Below are positions 1-6,065 of a DNA stretch of 18,691 nucleotides, piece after piece (the first letter of the stretch is position 1; the number at the start of each line of letters is the position of its first letter). The notes under the pieces are model-generated. The model saw nothing but the letters and a program-made list of their open reading frames with translations. It had not been told where the DNA came from and did no database searches. A program made the translations under genes and the position numbers. This DNA is from Syntrophaceae bacterium (GTDB lineage: Bacteria; Desulfobacterota; Syntrophia; Syntrophales; UBA2210): assembly GCA_030619435.1 (NCBI GenBank), contig JAUXBI010000002.1, forward strand, positions 1 through 18,691. The letters are read 5' to 3'.

Positions 1-45
1 CGTTTTTCTTACAAACAGCATATTAAATTAATCAAAACAACAGAA

Positions 46-927
46 CTAAAAAAAATAAAAAATATTGGTTTTCCACCGCTGGTGAAGCCAGAACCACTGT
101 CCGGGATATCTTCTCACGTTGTCTTCAACAATATTCGTAAACCGTTGAGTGTTTTCAAGGATATCTCTGTCATAATCGCCGGTTCTTGAAATATCGACTT
201 CTGGCCCTATAACAAGCTTATATTTCCCGTCTTTCATTCTGGATATAAAACTCGGCAGAACAGGCGCTCCTGTCTGGAGCGCAAGAGCGGCAAGCCCTTT
301 GGTGGTTGATGCCGGTCTTCCGAAGAAATCCACGAATACGCCTTCCCGCCATGAAACATTCTGGTCTATCAGAATGCCTATATTCTCATTCTTTCCAAGC
401 AGCCTGATTATTCTCCTGGCAGCGCCTCCCTTGGGGAGAAGCTTGTTACCCGTATGACTCCTTACCCTGTCAACAATGTTTCCGATGACAGGATTATCCA
501 GTGTCCGGTATACAATATTTACCGGGTTGCAAAGAAAGGCAAAGGCTGCTGCCCCGATTTCCCAGTTTCCGAAGTGCCCGGTAAAGGAGAGGATCCCCTT
601 ATTTTTTTCGTGGGCTTTCAGATAGTTTTCCAAGCCCTCAACTTCCAGCCAGTTGGATATATTATCCCTTGTTATGGAAAGAATATCGAAAAATTCGGCG
701 GCAACTATTCCCAGATTTTTATAACAATCTCTGGCAATTTCCGTCACTTCAGATATATCCTTTTCCGGGAATGCGCGCTTGAGATTATGCAGAACGATTA
801 ATCTGTTTTTCTCGGAAAACTGGTAAAACAGAATCATCAGGGTTTTGAACAGGATTCTCCTTATTCTAAGGGGAATGGCCCTGAATATCATGAAGACTAT
901 TCTTGTTGTCCGTGTTTCTTCTTTCAT
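46..927 (-). CDS. lpxL: Lipid A biosynthesis late acyltransferase (LpxL/HtrB family)
   Basis: This 293-residue protein belongs to the LpxL/LpxM/HtrB lysophospholipid acyltransferase family, which adds a secondary acyl chain to (Kdo)-lipid A precursors at the inner face of the cytoplasmic membrane. A hydrophobic, basic N-terminus (about residues 10-36) fits a membrane anchor. The catalytic H-x4-E motif is visible as HFGNWE (H118, E123). ILIDQN (185-190) and the C-terminal YPGQWFWLHQRWK segment are typical of the family, and the length is normal. The ATG overlaps the lpxK stop in an ATGA arrangement (924-927), so translation is probably coupled to lpxK. It is the last gene of the minus-strand block seen here; 45 bases remain before the window edge. 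Which acyl chain and which primary chain it modifies cannot be read from sequence; LpxL rather than LpxM is chosen by context only. Confidence 0.9.
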   Translation of the reverse strand: MKEETRTTRIVFMIFRAIPLRIRRILFKTLMILFYQFSEKNRLIVLHNLKRAFPEKDISEVTEIARDCYKNLGIVAAEFFDILSITRDNISNWLEVEGLENYLKAHEKNKGILSFTGHFGNWEIGAAAFAFLCNPVNIVYRTLDNPVIGNIVDRVRSHTGNKLLPKGGAARRIIRLLGKNENIGILIDQNVSWREGVFVDFFGRPASTTKGLAALALQTGAPVLPSFISRMKDGKYKLVIGPEVDISRTGDYDRDILENTQRFTNIVEDNVRRYPGQWFWLHQRWKTNIFYFF

Positions 928-2012
928 GTCTCTAACCGTGTAAGAATATATTCTTCGAAGTTCAGGCTGGAGGGTATTATCTCCATTTCCATTTTCAGCC
1001 GGTAAATCTCCCGGAAGAAATCGGAGGCCTCAATCAATTTAATGCCGTCTTTTTCCGTGGTCAGCATAAGCTCCGCGCGGGACTCGCGACAGACTTCCCG
1101 GATATGTTCAATGTCTTTTCCGGTGTACACATGATGATCCGGAAACGGTATAAACACAGTAATCTCTCCACAGAGAGGTCCCAGTATTTTTCTGAAACTG
1201 TCGGGTTCAGCTATGCCTGAAAACGCACATATCCTTTTCCCTTTGAGATATTCAAGAGGGAGGGCATCTTTCCCTTCGCCTCTAGCGAGACCCCTTGCTC
1301 TTCGATAACCCCTGAAGGTTGGGACTTGAGGGATTTCAACTGCGGGCATATTGTCCGCTGCCGGATCCGCGCTTCCCTCCGTAGATGTAAATATTATCGC
1401 ATCGGCCCTCTGCAGGCCCTTTTCCGGTTCACGCAGGCCTCCTCTCGGAAGCATAAACCCGTTTCCGAACGGTTTTTCGCTGTCCAGCAGAACAATATCG
1501 ATATCCCTTGACAGACGACGGTGCTGGAACGCATCATCGAGTATAAGCACATCAGTGCCGAAACGTTCAACAGCCAGTTTTCCGGCAAGGGATCTTTCCT
1601 TCCCGATAATGACGGGAACACCTTTCAGGCTATTCGCGATCAGCACAGGCTCATCGCCCGCCTCGTCCGTTCCCATCAGTATGTCATGACCGTCCGACAC
1701 CACACCTGTGCGTCCTTCCCTTTTGCCCCCATAACCCCTGCTCAGTATAGCTGGTCTGTATCCATGTTCCTTAAGCATACCAGCCAGCATAATTACCGTG
1801 GGGGTTTTCCCGGTGCCTCCAACAATTATATTCCCCACGCTGATAACCCTGCATTTCATCCTCCGCGCATGGAATATGCCTGCATCATAGAAATGATTAC
1901 GAAGAGTCACCGCACCGCGGTACATAAAAGAAGCCAGGAAAAGCGGAGAATACCGCAACAGTCTCCTGTCATCACGCAATATTCTGGATGCAACATCGTT
2001 CAGTTTCAACAT
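924..2012 (-). CDS. lpxK: Tetraacyldisaccharide 4'-kinase
   Basis: LpxK phosphorylates the 4' position of tetraacyldisaccharide 1-phosphate to give lipid IVA, acting at the inner membrane. The 362-residue protein has a membrane-proximal N-terminus (about residues 20-45) and a Walker A loop, GNIIVGGTGKTP (60-71). The family motifs SRGYGG (91-96), DEAGDEP (116-122), LDDAFQHRRL (158-167) and LPRGGLREP (188-196) are all present. Length is slightly above the usual 320-350. The ATG at 2012 overlaps the end of lpxB by 7 bases and has no strong ribosome binding site, so translational coupling is likely. Its own stop overlaps the lpxL start. All visible catalytic motifs are intact. Confidence 0.96.
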   Translation of the reverse strand: MLKLNDVASRILRDDRRLLRYSPLFLASFMYRGAVTLRNHFYDAGIFHARRMKCRVISVGNIIVGGTGKTPTVIMLAGMLKEHGYRPAILSRGYGGKREGRTGVVSDGHDILMGTDEAGDEPVLIANSLKGVPVIIGKERSLAGKLAVERFGTDVLILDDAFQHRRLSRDIDIVLLDSEKPFGNGFMLPRGGLREPEKGLQRADAIIFTSTEGSADPAADNMPAVEIPQVPTFRGYRRARGLARGEGKDALPLEYLKGKRICAFSGIAEPDSFRKILGPLCGEITVFIPFPDHHVYTGKDIEHIREVCRESRAELMLTTEKDGIKLIEASDFFREIYRLKMEMEIIPSSLNFEEYILTRLET

Positions 2013-3184
2013 ATTTGGCCACTACTTGTGACAAGTTCGTACGCTAACCCGGCCGCTCTTACAGAGGCACCTGAGCCGCCTAGCATTTCGCTCACACAAG
2101 ACAGATTCCTTTTCATTTCATCCATCCTGGGCGCACTGGTATGGATATTGTACACCTCATCTGCCATCTTTTCGGGACTAGCGTCTCCCTGTATAAGTTC
2201 GGGGACTATTGTTTTTTCTGCTATTATGTTGACAAGCCCTATATGATCAATATTAACAACTGCCCGGCCTATAAGGTATGTCAGCGGTGAAACTCTGTAG
2301 ACGATAATCATCGGTACACCGAGAAGCGCTGTCTCCAGTGTGGCTGTCCCTGAAGCTACGACGGCAATATCGGACAGGCCAACGACATCATACACATTCC
2401 CCTCTACAATCCTGAAATCAACCCCGTATCGGTCGGCCAGTCCACGCACAAAATCGGACGAAAGTGTATCTGCAAGTGGGAGAACAAACTGGATGGTCGG
2501 TATCCTGTCCTTCAGGATTTTTGCCATTCCAAGCATTTCAGGCAGGAGTCTTGTAACTTCGCTCTTTCTGCTCCCCGGCAGAAGCGCAATGGTTGTCAGA
2601 CCCTCTTTCAATCCGAACTTTTTGAGCGCCTCCCCCCGCGTGTACTGTCTCTTTACCGTATCCAAGAGCGGATTACCAACAAAACGGGCATCCAGATTTA
2701 CCTTTTCATAGACCTGTTCTTCAAATGGAAGTATAAGCGCCATTCGGTCTACATATCTCTCCAAAGCGTATATCCTTTTTTTCTTCCACGCCCATACCTT
2801 GGGACTTATATAGTAAAAAACCTTAATCCCGTTCTCTTTGGCAAATTTAGCCATAGGCAGATTGAAACCCGGATAGTCTATAAGGATCAGGATCGCCGGC
2901 TTGGATTGCCGCAGCGATTTTTTAAGATCGCGTTTGACTTTCAGTATAAAACCCAGCCTGGGTAATACCTCGATAATTCCCATAACGGCCATTTCTGACG
3001 AATGGGCGATAAGAGAAACGCCGGCTTCTTTCATTCTTTCCCCTCCCACCCCGTAGAAACACAGGCCAGGATTGATGTCATGCATCGCCCTGACAAGATT
3101 TGCCCCATGCAGGTCGCCCGATGCCTCACCGGCAACAATCATTATATCAAGGTTTTTTGGTTGCATAATCCCGGGATTACTCAT
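2006..3184 (-). CDS. lpxB: Lipid-A-disaccharide synthase
   Basis: LpxB (glycosyltransferase family 19) condenses UDP-2,3-diacylglucosamine with lipid X to form the beta-1',6-linked lipid A disaccharide, at the cytoplasmic face of the inner membrane. The 392 residues show GEASGDLHGANL (19-30), GVGGERM (45-51), YYISPKVWAWKKKRI (124-138), LLPGSRKSEV (201-210) and the donor-binding stretch ASGTATLETAL (277-287), all hallmarks of the family. Two starts are possible: the ATG at 3184, and an ATG six codons later at 3166 (MQPKN). Neither has a good Shine-Dalgarno sequence, and a perfect 14-base palindrome (3166-3179) lies between them. The gene follows a 301-base non-coding gap after lpxA and overlaps lpxK by 7 bases. 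Confidence 0.97.
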   Translation of the reverse strand: MSNPGIMQPKNLDIMIVAGEASGDLHGANLVRAMHDINPGLCFYGVGGERMKEAGVSLIAHSSEMAVMGIIEVLPRLGFILKVKRDLKKSLRQSKPAILILIDYPGFNLPMAKFAKENGIKVFYYISPKVWAWKKKRIYALERYVDRMALILPFEEQVYEKVNLDARFVGNPLLDTVKRQYTRGEALKKFGLKEGLTTIALLPGSRKSEVTRLLPEMLGMAKILKDRIPTIQFVLPLADTLSSDFVRGLADRYGVDFRIVEGNVYDVVGLSDIAVVASGTATLETALLGVPMIIVYRVSPLTYLIGRAVVNIDHIGLVNIIAEKTIVPELIQGDASPEKMADEVYNIHTSAPRMDEMKRNLSCVSEMLGGSGASVRAAGLAYELVTSSGQIC

Positions 3185-3231
3185 AATTCTGTTGATTAAT
3201 GGTCTTTTCGCCCAACCTCTGCGTTATACTC

Positions 3232-3278
3232 AAAAAATAATCCTCGAAATATCAACTATATGCCTGTGGTTATTTTTT
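3232..3278. repeat. Imperfect inverted repeat in the lpxA-lpxB gap
   Basis: The left arm AAAAAATAATCC (3232-3243) is complementary to GGTTATTTTTT (3268-3278) with a single bulged base, around a 24-base loop. The look of the sequence, with A-runs and T-runs flanking a central loop, suggests a small dispersed intergenic element rather than a terminator, but only one copy lies in this window. Confidence 0.5.
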
Positions 3279-3370
3279 TCGCATGCCTTGATCTTGAACG
3301 AAAATCCTCATAACTTAACAGAATTACTTATGGCACGAGACGTGAGATAAAAGATGAAAGACAAAAGACA

Positions 3371-3390
3371 GCAGAGGGTAAAGTCTCTGC
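3371..3390. repeat. GCAGAG/CTCTGC hairpin in the lpxA-lpxB gap
   Basis: A perfect 6-base stem, GCAGAG (3371-3376) and CTCTGC (3385-3390), with an 8-base loop. Read on the minus strand (the direction of lpxA-lpxB transcription) it is followed by a pyrimidine-rich tract without a clean run of T. It could act as a weak attenuator between lpxA and lpxB, but it is not a textbook terminator. Confidence 0.4.
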
Positions 3391-3426
3391 CATATAATTA
3401 CTATTAAGTGTAAGGTAACAATTCTC

Positions 3427-3472
3427 GGGGGTTAAGATTCAGTGTCGGATTCTGAAAAAACTTTTGAGCCCC
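3427..3472. repeat. Extended imperfect hairpin just after lpxA
   Basis: Nested complementary segments: GGGG (3427-3430) with CCCC (3469-3472), AAG (3434-3436) with CTT (3461-3463), and TTCAG (3438-3442) with CTGAA (3452-3456). Together they could form an interrupted stem behind the lpxA stop codon. No T-run follows on the minus strand, so I do not call it a terminator. Confidence 0.3.
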
Positions 3473-3485
3473 GGCACCTTATTCT

Positions 3486-4259
3486 TTACCGGCATACTCC
3501 CCTTTCAGATTTTTCGATGAATTCTATAAAGTGATCCACCTCGGGTGAATCCTTAATTTCCTCCCTTATCTTTTTCGCAGCTTCAGACAACAGAAGGGAT
3601 GATCTGAAGACTATCCTGTAAGCCTTCTTCAGATTTCCCACAGTTTCCTCCGAAAACCCCCGCCTTTTCAGGCCGATGAGATTAAGACCGTACAGCCTTG
3701 CATTATTGCCTGCGACTGTAACGTATGGAGGAACATCCTTGTTGACCGCGGATGTGCCGCTGATCATTGAATGGCATCCTATGCGCGTAAATTGATGGGC
3801 ACCTGACAGGCCGCCTATTATGGCGTAATCTTCAACATGTATATGACCAGCCAGGTTGGCGGCATTTGCCATGACGATATTGTTGCCCAGTTTGCAGTTA
3901 TGGGCCACATGGCAATATGCCATCAGGAGGTTATTGTTCCCGATAAATGTCATGCCTATATCGGAAGATGTTGCTCTGTGTATGGTGACAAACTCCCTTA
4001 TCGTATTATTGTCACCAATAATAACGGGACATTTTTCCCCTTCGAACTTCAGATCCTGGGGAGGCGCACCGATGGCTGCAAACTGGAATATGCGGCAGTT
4101 GCTGCCTATTTTTGTGGGGCCTTCTATGACTGCGTGCGGACCCACTACAGTGTTCTTTCCTATCTCTACATCCGGACCGATAACACTGTAAGGCCCTATC
4201 TCAACATTCTCTCCGACAGTCGCTTCGGGCGATATGATGGCTGTGGGGTGAACACTCAT
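3486..4259 (-). CDS. lpxA: UDP-N-acetylglucosamine O-acyltransferase
   Basis: LpxA transfers a 3-hydroxyacyl chain from acyl carrier protein to the 3-OH of UDP-GlcNAc, the first step of lipid A synthesis, in the cytoplasm as a left-handed beta-helix trimer. The 257 residues are hexapeptide repeats followed by the helical C-terminal domain starting near LKRRGFSEE. The catalytic histidine is H120 in CHVAHNC (aligned with H125 of E. coli LpxA), and H139 aligns with H144. The position matching the E. coli chain-length ruler G173 is G168 here, which suggests a long (about C14) hydroxyacyl chain. The ATG has a GAGAGG ribosome binding site just upstream. lpxD lies only 50 bases before it with no fabZ between them. 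Confidence 0.97.
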   Translation of the reverse strand: MSVHPTAIISPEATVGENVEIGPYSVIGPDVEIGKNTVVGPHAVIEGPTKIGSNCRIFQFAAIGAPPQDLKFEGEKCPVIIGDNNTIREFVTIHRATSSDIGMTFIGNNNLLMAYCHVAHNCKLGNNIVMANAANLAGHIHVEDYAIIGGLSGAHQFTRIGCHSMISGTSAVNKDVPPYVTVAGNNARLYGLNLIGLKRRGFSEETVGNLKKAYRIVFRSSLLLSEAAKKIREEIKDSPEVDHFIEFIEKSERGVCR

Positions 4260-4309
4260 ATTTCTTACTACCTCTCTGGATGAATGCTATTTTTACACGA
4301 ATTTATCGC

Positions 4310-5347
4310 TTATTTTTCTGCTTTTTCTTCCAATCTTTCTATTCTTTTTAACAGGGAATTTATCATCCTTCTCATCTCCGGCAGTTTCGGTAAACATGCC
4401 TGCGTTCGGAGCCAGTTGCGATGTGGCATGTGTGGTGTTCCGGACATTATCTGATCTGGCAGAACATCTTCATGGACACCCGACTGGGCCCCGATCATGA
4501 CGTTGTCTCCTATGTTGATGTGTCCGACAAGTCCAACCTGTCCTCCCAGTATTACACTCTCACCCAATTTTGTGCTGCCGGAAATGCCGACCTGGGCAAC
4601 AATAATAGAATTTTCACCAATAACTACATTGTGAGCAATCTGGACCAGGTTATCAATTTTGACACCTCTTTTTATCCAAGTTTTTCCCAGCGTTCCTCGA
4701 TCTATGGTGGTATTCGCCCCAACCTCCACATCATCATCTATCTGCACTATTCCCACCTGAAGCACCTTGCGGTTGTCCGCTCCCGGATTCGCGAAACCGA
4801 ATCCATCCGCCCCTACAATGACTCCCGCGTGAAGGGTCACCCTTTTCCCGATCCTGCATCCCTTGTATACTACGACATTCGGGTATAATATGGAGTCTGC
4901 CCCCACAATTGCGTCATTGCCCACAAAGACACCGGGGTAAAGTACAGATCTTCTTCCTATGCGGGCCCTCTTGCCGATGTACACACCGGGATAGATGGCA
5001 ACATCTTCTCCGACTTCAGCATCCGCTTCAATAAAAGCATCACCACTTATCCCCGCAGTAACAGGTTCACCCGGGTAGATAAGAGTGAGGGCCATGGCCA
5101 TGGCGGTGTAAGGATCTTCCGTAACAATCAGATTTTTATCGGGGCTTGTAATCCCGGGTGAAACAAGAATTGCCGACGCACGGGTTTCTTCGAGCCTGTC
5201 CCTGTATTTTGGATTTGAGATGAAGGTAAGATCCCCTTCAACCGCCTCCTCTATGCCCCGCACATTGCAGACCACTACATCGGCATTCCCCACCACCGTG
5301 CCGCCCACATGTTCCGCAATCTCTTTCAGCTGTTTTCTGACTGTCAT
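4310..5347 (-). CDS. lpxD: UDP-3-O-(3-hydroxyacyl)glucosamine N-acyltransferase
   Basis: LpxD adds the second 3-hydroxyacyl chain (N-linked) to UDP-3-O-acylglucosamine, the third step of lipid A synthesis. I place the start at the ATG at 5347 ([11 protein letters not shown], 345 residues), with AGGG about 5 bases upstream. The frame continues back to a TTG at 5434, but that adds 29 residues over inverted repeats. With the shorter start, the catalytic histidine in QIAHNVVIG is H239, the same number as in E. coli LpxD. The N-terminal uridine-binding domain includes [13 protein letters not shown] (about 40-52). Hexapeptide repeats follow from about residue 100, and a C-terminal helix ([14 protein letters not shown]) ends the protein. 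It follows skp and precedes lpxA. Confidence 0.96.
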   Translation of the reverse strand: MTVRKQLKEIAEHVGGTVVGNADVVVCNVRGIEEAVEGDLTFISNPKYRDRLEETRASAILVSPGITSPDKNLIVTEDPYTAMAMALTLIYPGEPVTAGISGDAFIEADAEVGEDVAIYPGVYIGKRARIGRRSVLYPGVFVGNDAIVGADSILYPNVVVYKGCRIGKRVTLHAGVIVGADGFGFANPGADNRKVLQVGIVQIDDDVEVGANTTIDRGTLGKTWIKRGVKIDNLVQIAHNVVIGENSIIVAQVGISGSTKLGESVILGGQVGLVGHINIGDNVMIGAQSGVHEDVLPDQIMSGTPHMPHRNWLRTQACLPKLPEMRRMINSLLKRIERLEEKAEK

Positions 5348-5363
5348 TTGAACCCTGATATCT

Positions 5364-5388
5364 ACTTTTTGATGCACTCGCAAAAAGT
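5364..5388. repeat. ACTTTTTG/CAAAAAGT inverted repeat in the lpxD leader
   Basis: A perfect 8-base inverted repeat, ACTTTTTG (5364-5371) and CAAAAAGT (5381-5388), around a 9-base loop, 17 bases upstream of the preferred lpxD ATG. Its presence argues that this stretch is untranslated leader rather than lpxD coding sequence. It may be a dispersed element or a leader structure. Confidence 0.55.
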
Positions 5389-5418
5389 CAAGATTAGATG
5401 GCAAAGTAATCTCAACAT

Positions 5419-5460
5419 GTCGGGACAAACTCAAGGTACGCAGTCCCGATGAGTCGGGAT
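5419..5460 (-). repeat. TCCCGA hairpin repeat, copy 1, with a third pairing segment
   Basis: On the minus strand the sequence ATCCCGACTCATCGGGAC (5460 to 5443) forms a 6-base stem with a 4-base loop, starting 11 bases after the skp stop. A downstream GTCCCGAC (5426 to 5419) can instead pair with the TCGGGAC arm (7 bases). The 18-base core differs in one position from the copy at 13921-13938, which also sits directly behind a stop codon in the same relative orientation. Confidence 0.6.
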
Positions 5461-5471
5461 TTACAAAGCTG

Positions 5472-5996
5472 TCACTTTTTGGATTTATATTCCCTGTTAT
5501 ATTGTTTTATCACTTCTGTCGTTATATTGTTCGCCGGGGAATAAAAGACAAGGCCATTGGTGCTCACGTCCATTATGCACGCATACCCTCCCTTTTTGCC
5601 AATGCTGTTCGCAATCTTGAATACCTCGGGAATCAGTTTCTGGGAAAGTTTTTGATCTCTTGATCTCATCTCTTCATTGGCATCTTCGATGAATCTCTTG
5701 TAATCCCTGTATGCTTTCTGGTAGGCAAGCTCTTTTTCCTTGTAAGCGCTTTCCGTCAACACCGGCCGTTGCTTTTCCAGATCAGTCTTCATCTTTTCAA
5801 GGACACCTTCCTTCTCCTGTATCTGTACTTTTTTCTTTTCGACAAACTTTTTCAGATCCAGGGTTGCAGCTTTTCCGGCATCCGAGGTAGCAATGATATT
5901 TTTTATATTGATAAATCCTATTTTCCCCGCCCCGGCAGAACAGACACCTACGAATATAAAAGAAACAACTACTAAAAAACTTATAACCTTTTTCAT
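5472..5996 (-). CDS. skp: Periplasmic chaperone Skp/OmpH family
   Basis: Skp (OmpH) is a periplasmic holding chaperone that carries unfolded outer-membrane proteins toward the BAM complex. I start at the ATG at 5996 (MKKVISFL, 174 residues), with GGGGG upstream; an in-frame TTG two codons earlier is less likely. A signal peptide is clear: two lysines, a hydrophobic stretch ([14 protein letters not shown]) and probable cleavage after SAGA, before [12 protein letters not shown]. The lone cysteine in GVCS lacks a good lipobox. The mature part is charged and coiled-coil-like (about residues 38-125), as in Skp tentacles. It sits directly after bamA and before lpxD, the usual place. Sequence conservation in this family is low, so the call rests on signal, composition, start motif and context. 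Confidence 0.9.
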   Translation of the reverse strand: MKKVISFLVVVSFIFVGVCSAGAGKIGFINIKNIIATSDAGKAATLDLKKFVEKKKVQIQEKEGVLEKMKTDLEKQRPVLTESAYKEKELAYQKAYRDYKRFIEDANEEMRSRDQKLSQKLIPEVFKIANSIGKKGGYACIMDVSTNGLVFYSPANNITTEVIKQYNREYKSKK

Positions 5997-6065
5997 GAAC
6001 AAAAACCCCCTATTGTGATTTATTACATTGTAATTTTACGGATCCATCAATTTTGACGATGGAGC

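Larger units (their letters stand above)
3185..3485. other. 301-base intergenic gap between lpxA and lpxB, rich in inverted repeats
   Basis: I find no convincing gene here in either strand; the frames are short and lack family features. The stretch holds three inverted repeats, entered separately (3232-3278, 3371-3390, 3427-3472), and a purine-rich stretch near 3345-3370. It is more AT-rich than its flanks. In related clusters this is the usual place of lpxI (UDP-2,3-diacylglucosamine pyrophosphatase, DUF1009) and often an oxidoreductase gene. No trace of either is readable, so the gap is either a deletion remnant or an insertion of a dispersed non-coding repeat. Confidence 0.7.

Noticed and set aside
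1521..2246. 241-residue open frame on the plus strand opposite lpxK/lpxB
   Set aside because: Lies wholly antisense to two well-supported genes, shows no family motifs, has an unnatural composition, and has no promoter or ribosome binding site of note.
3166..3179. Perfect 14-base palindrome TAATCCCGGGATTA at the lpxB start as an operator
   Set aside because: It lies inside the first lpxB codons (between the two candidate ATGs) and occurs once; no evidence of a regulator. It could equally be chance.
3371..3390. Rho-independent terminator after lpxA
   Set aside because: The stem is only 6 bases and the following minus-strand tract is mixed pyrimidine, not a T-run; the genes around it form one lipid A pathway. 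Kept as a hairpin repeat only.
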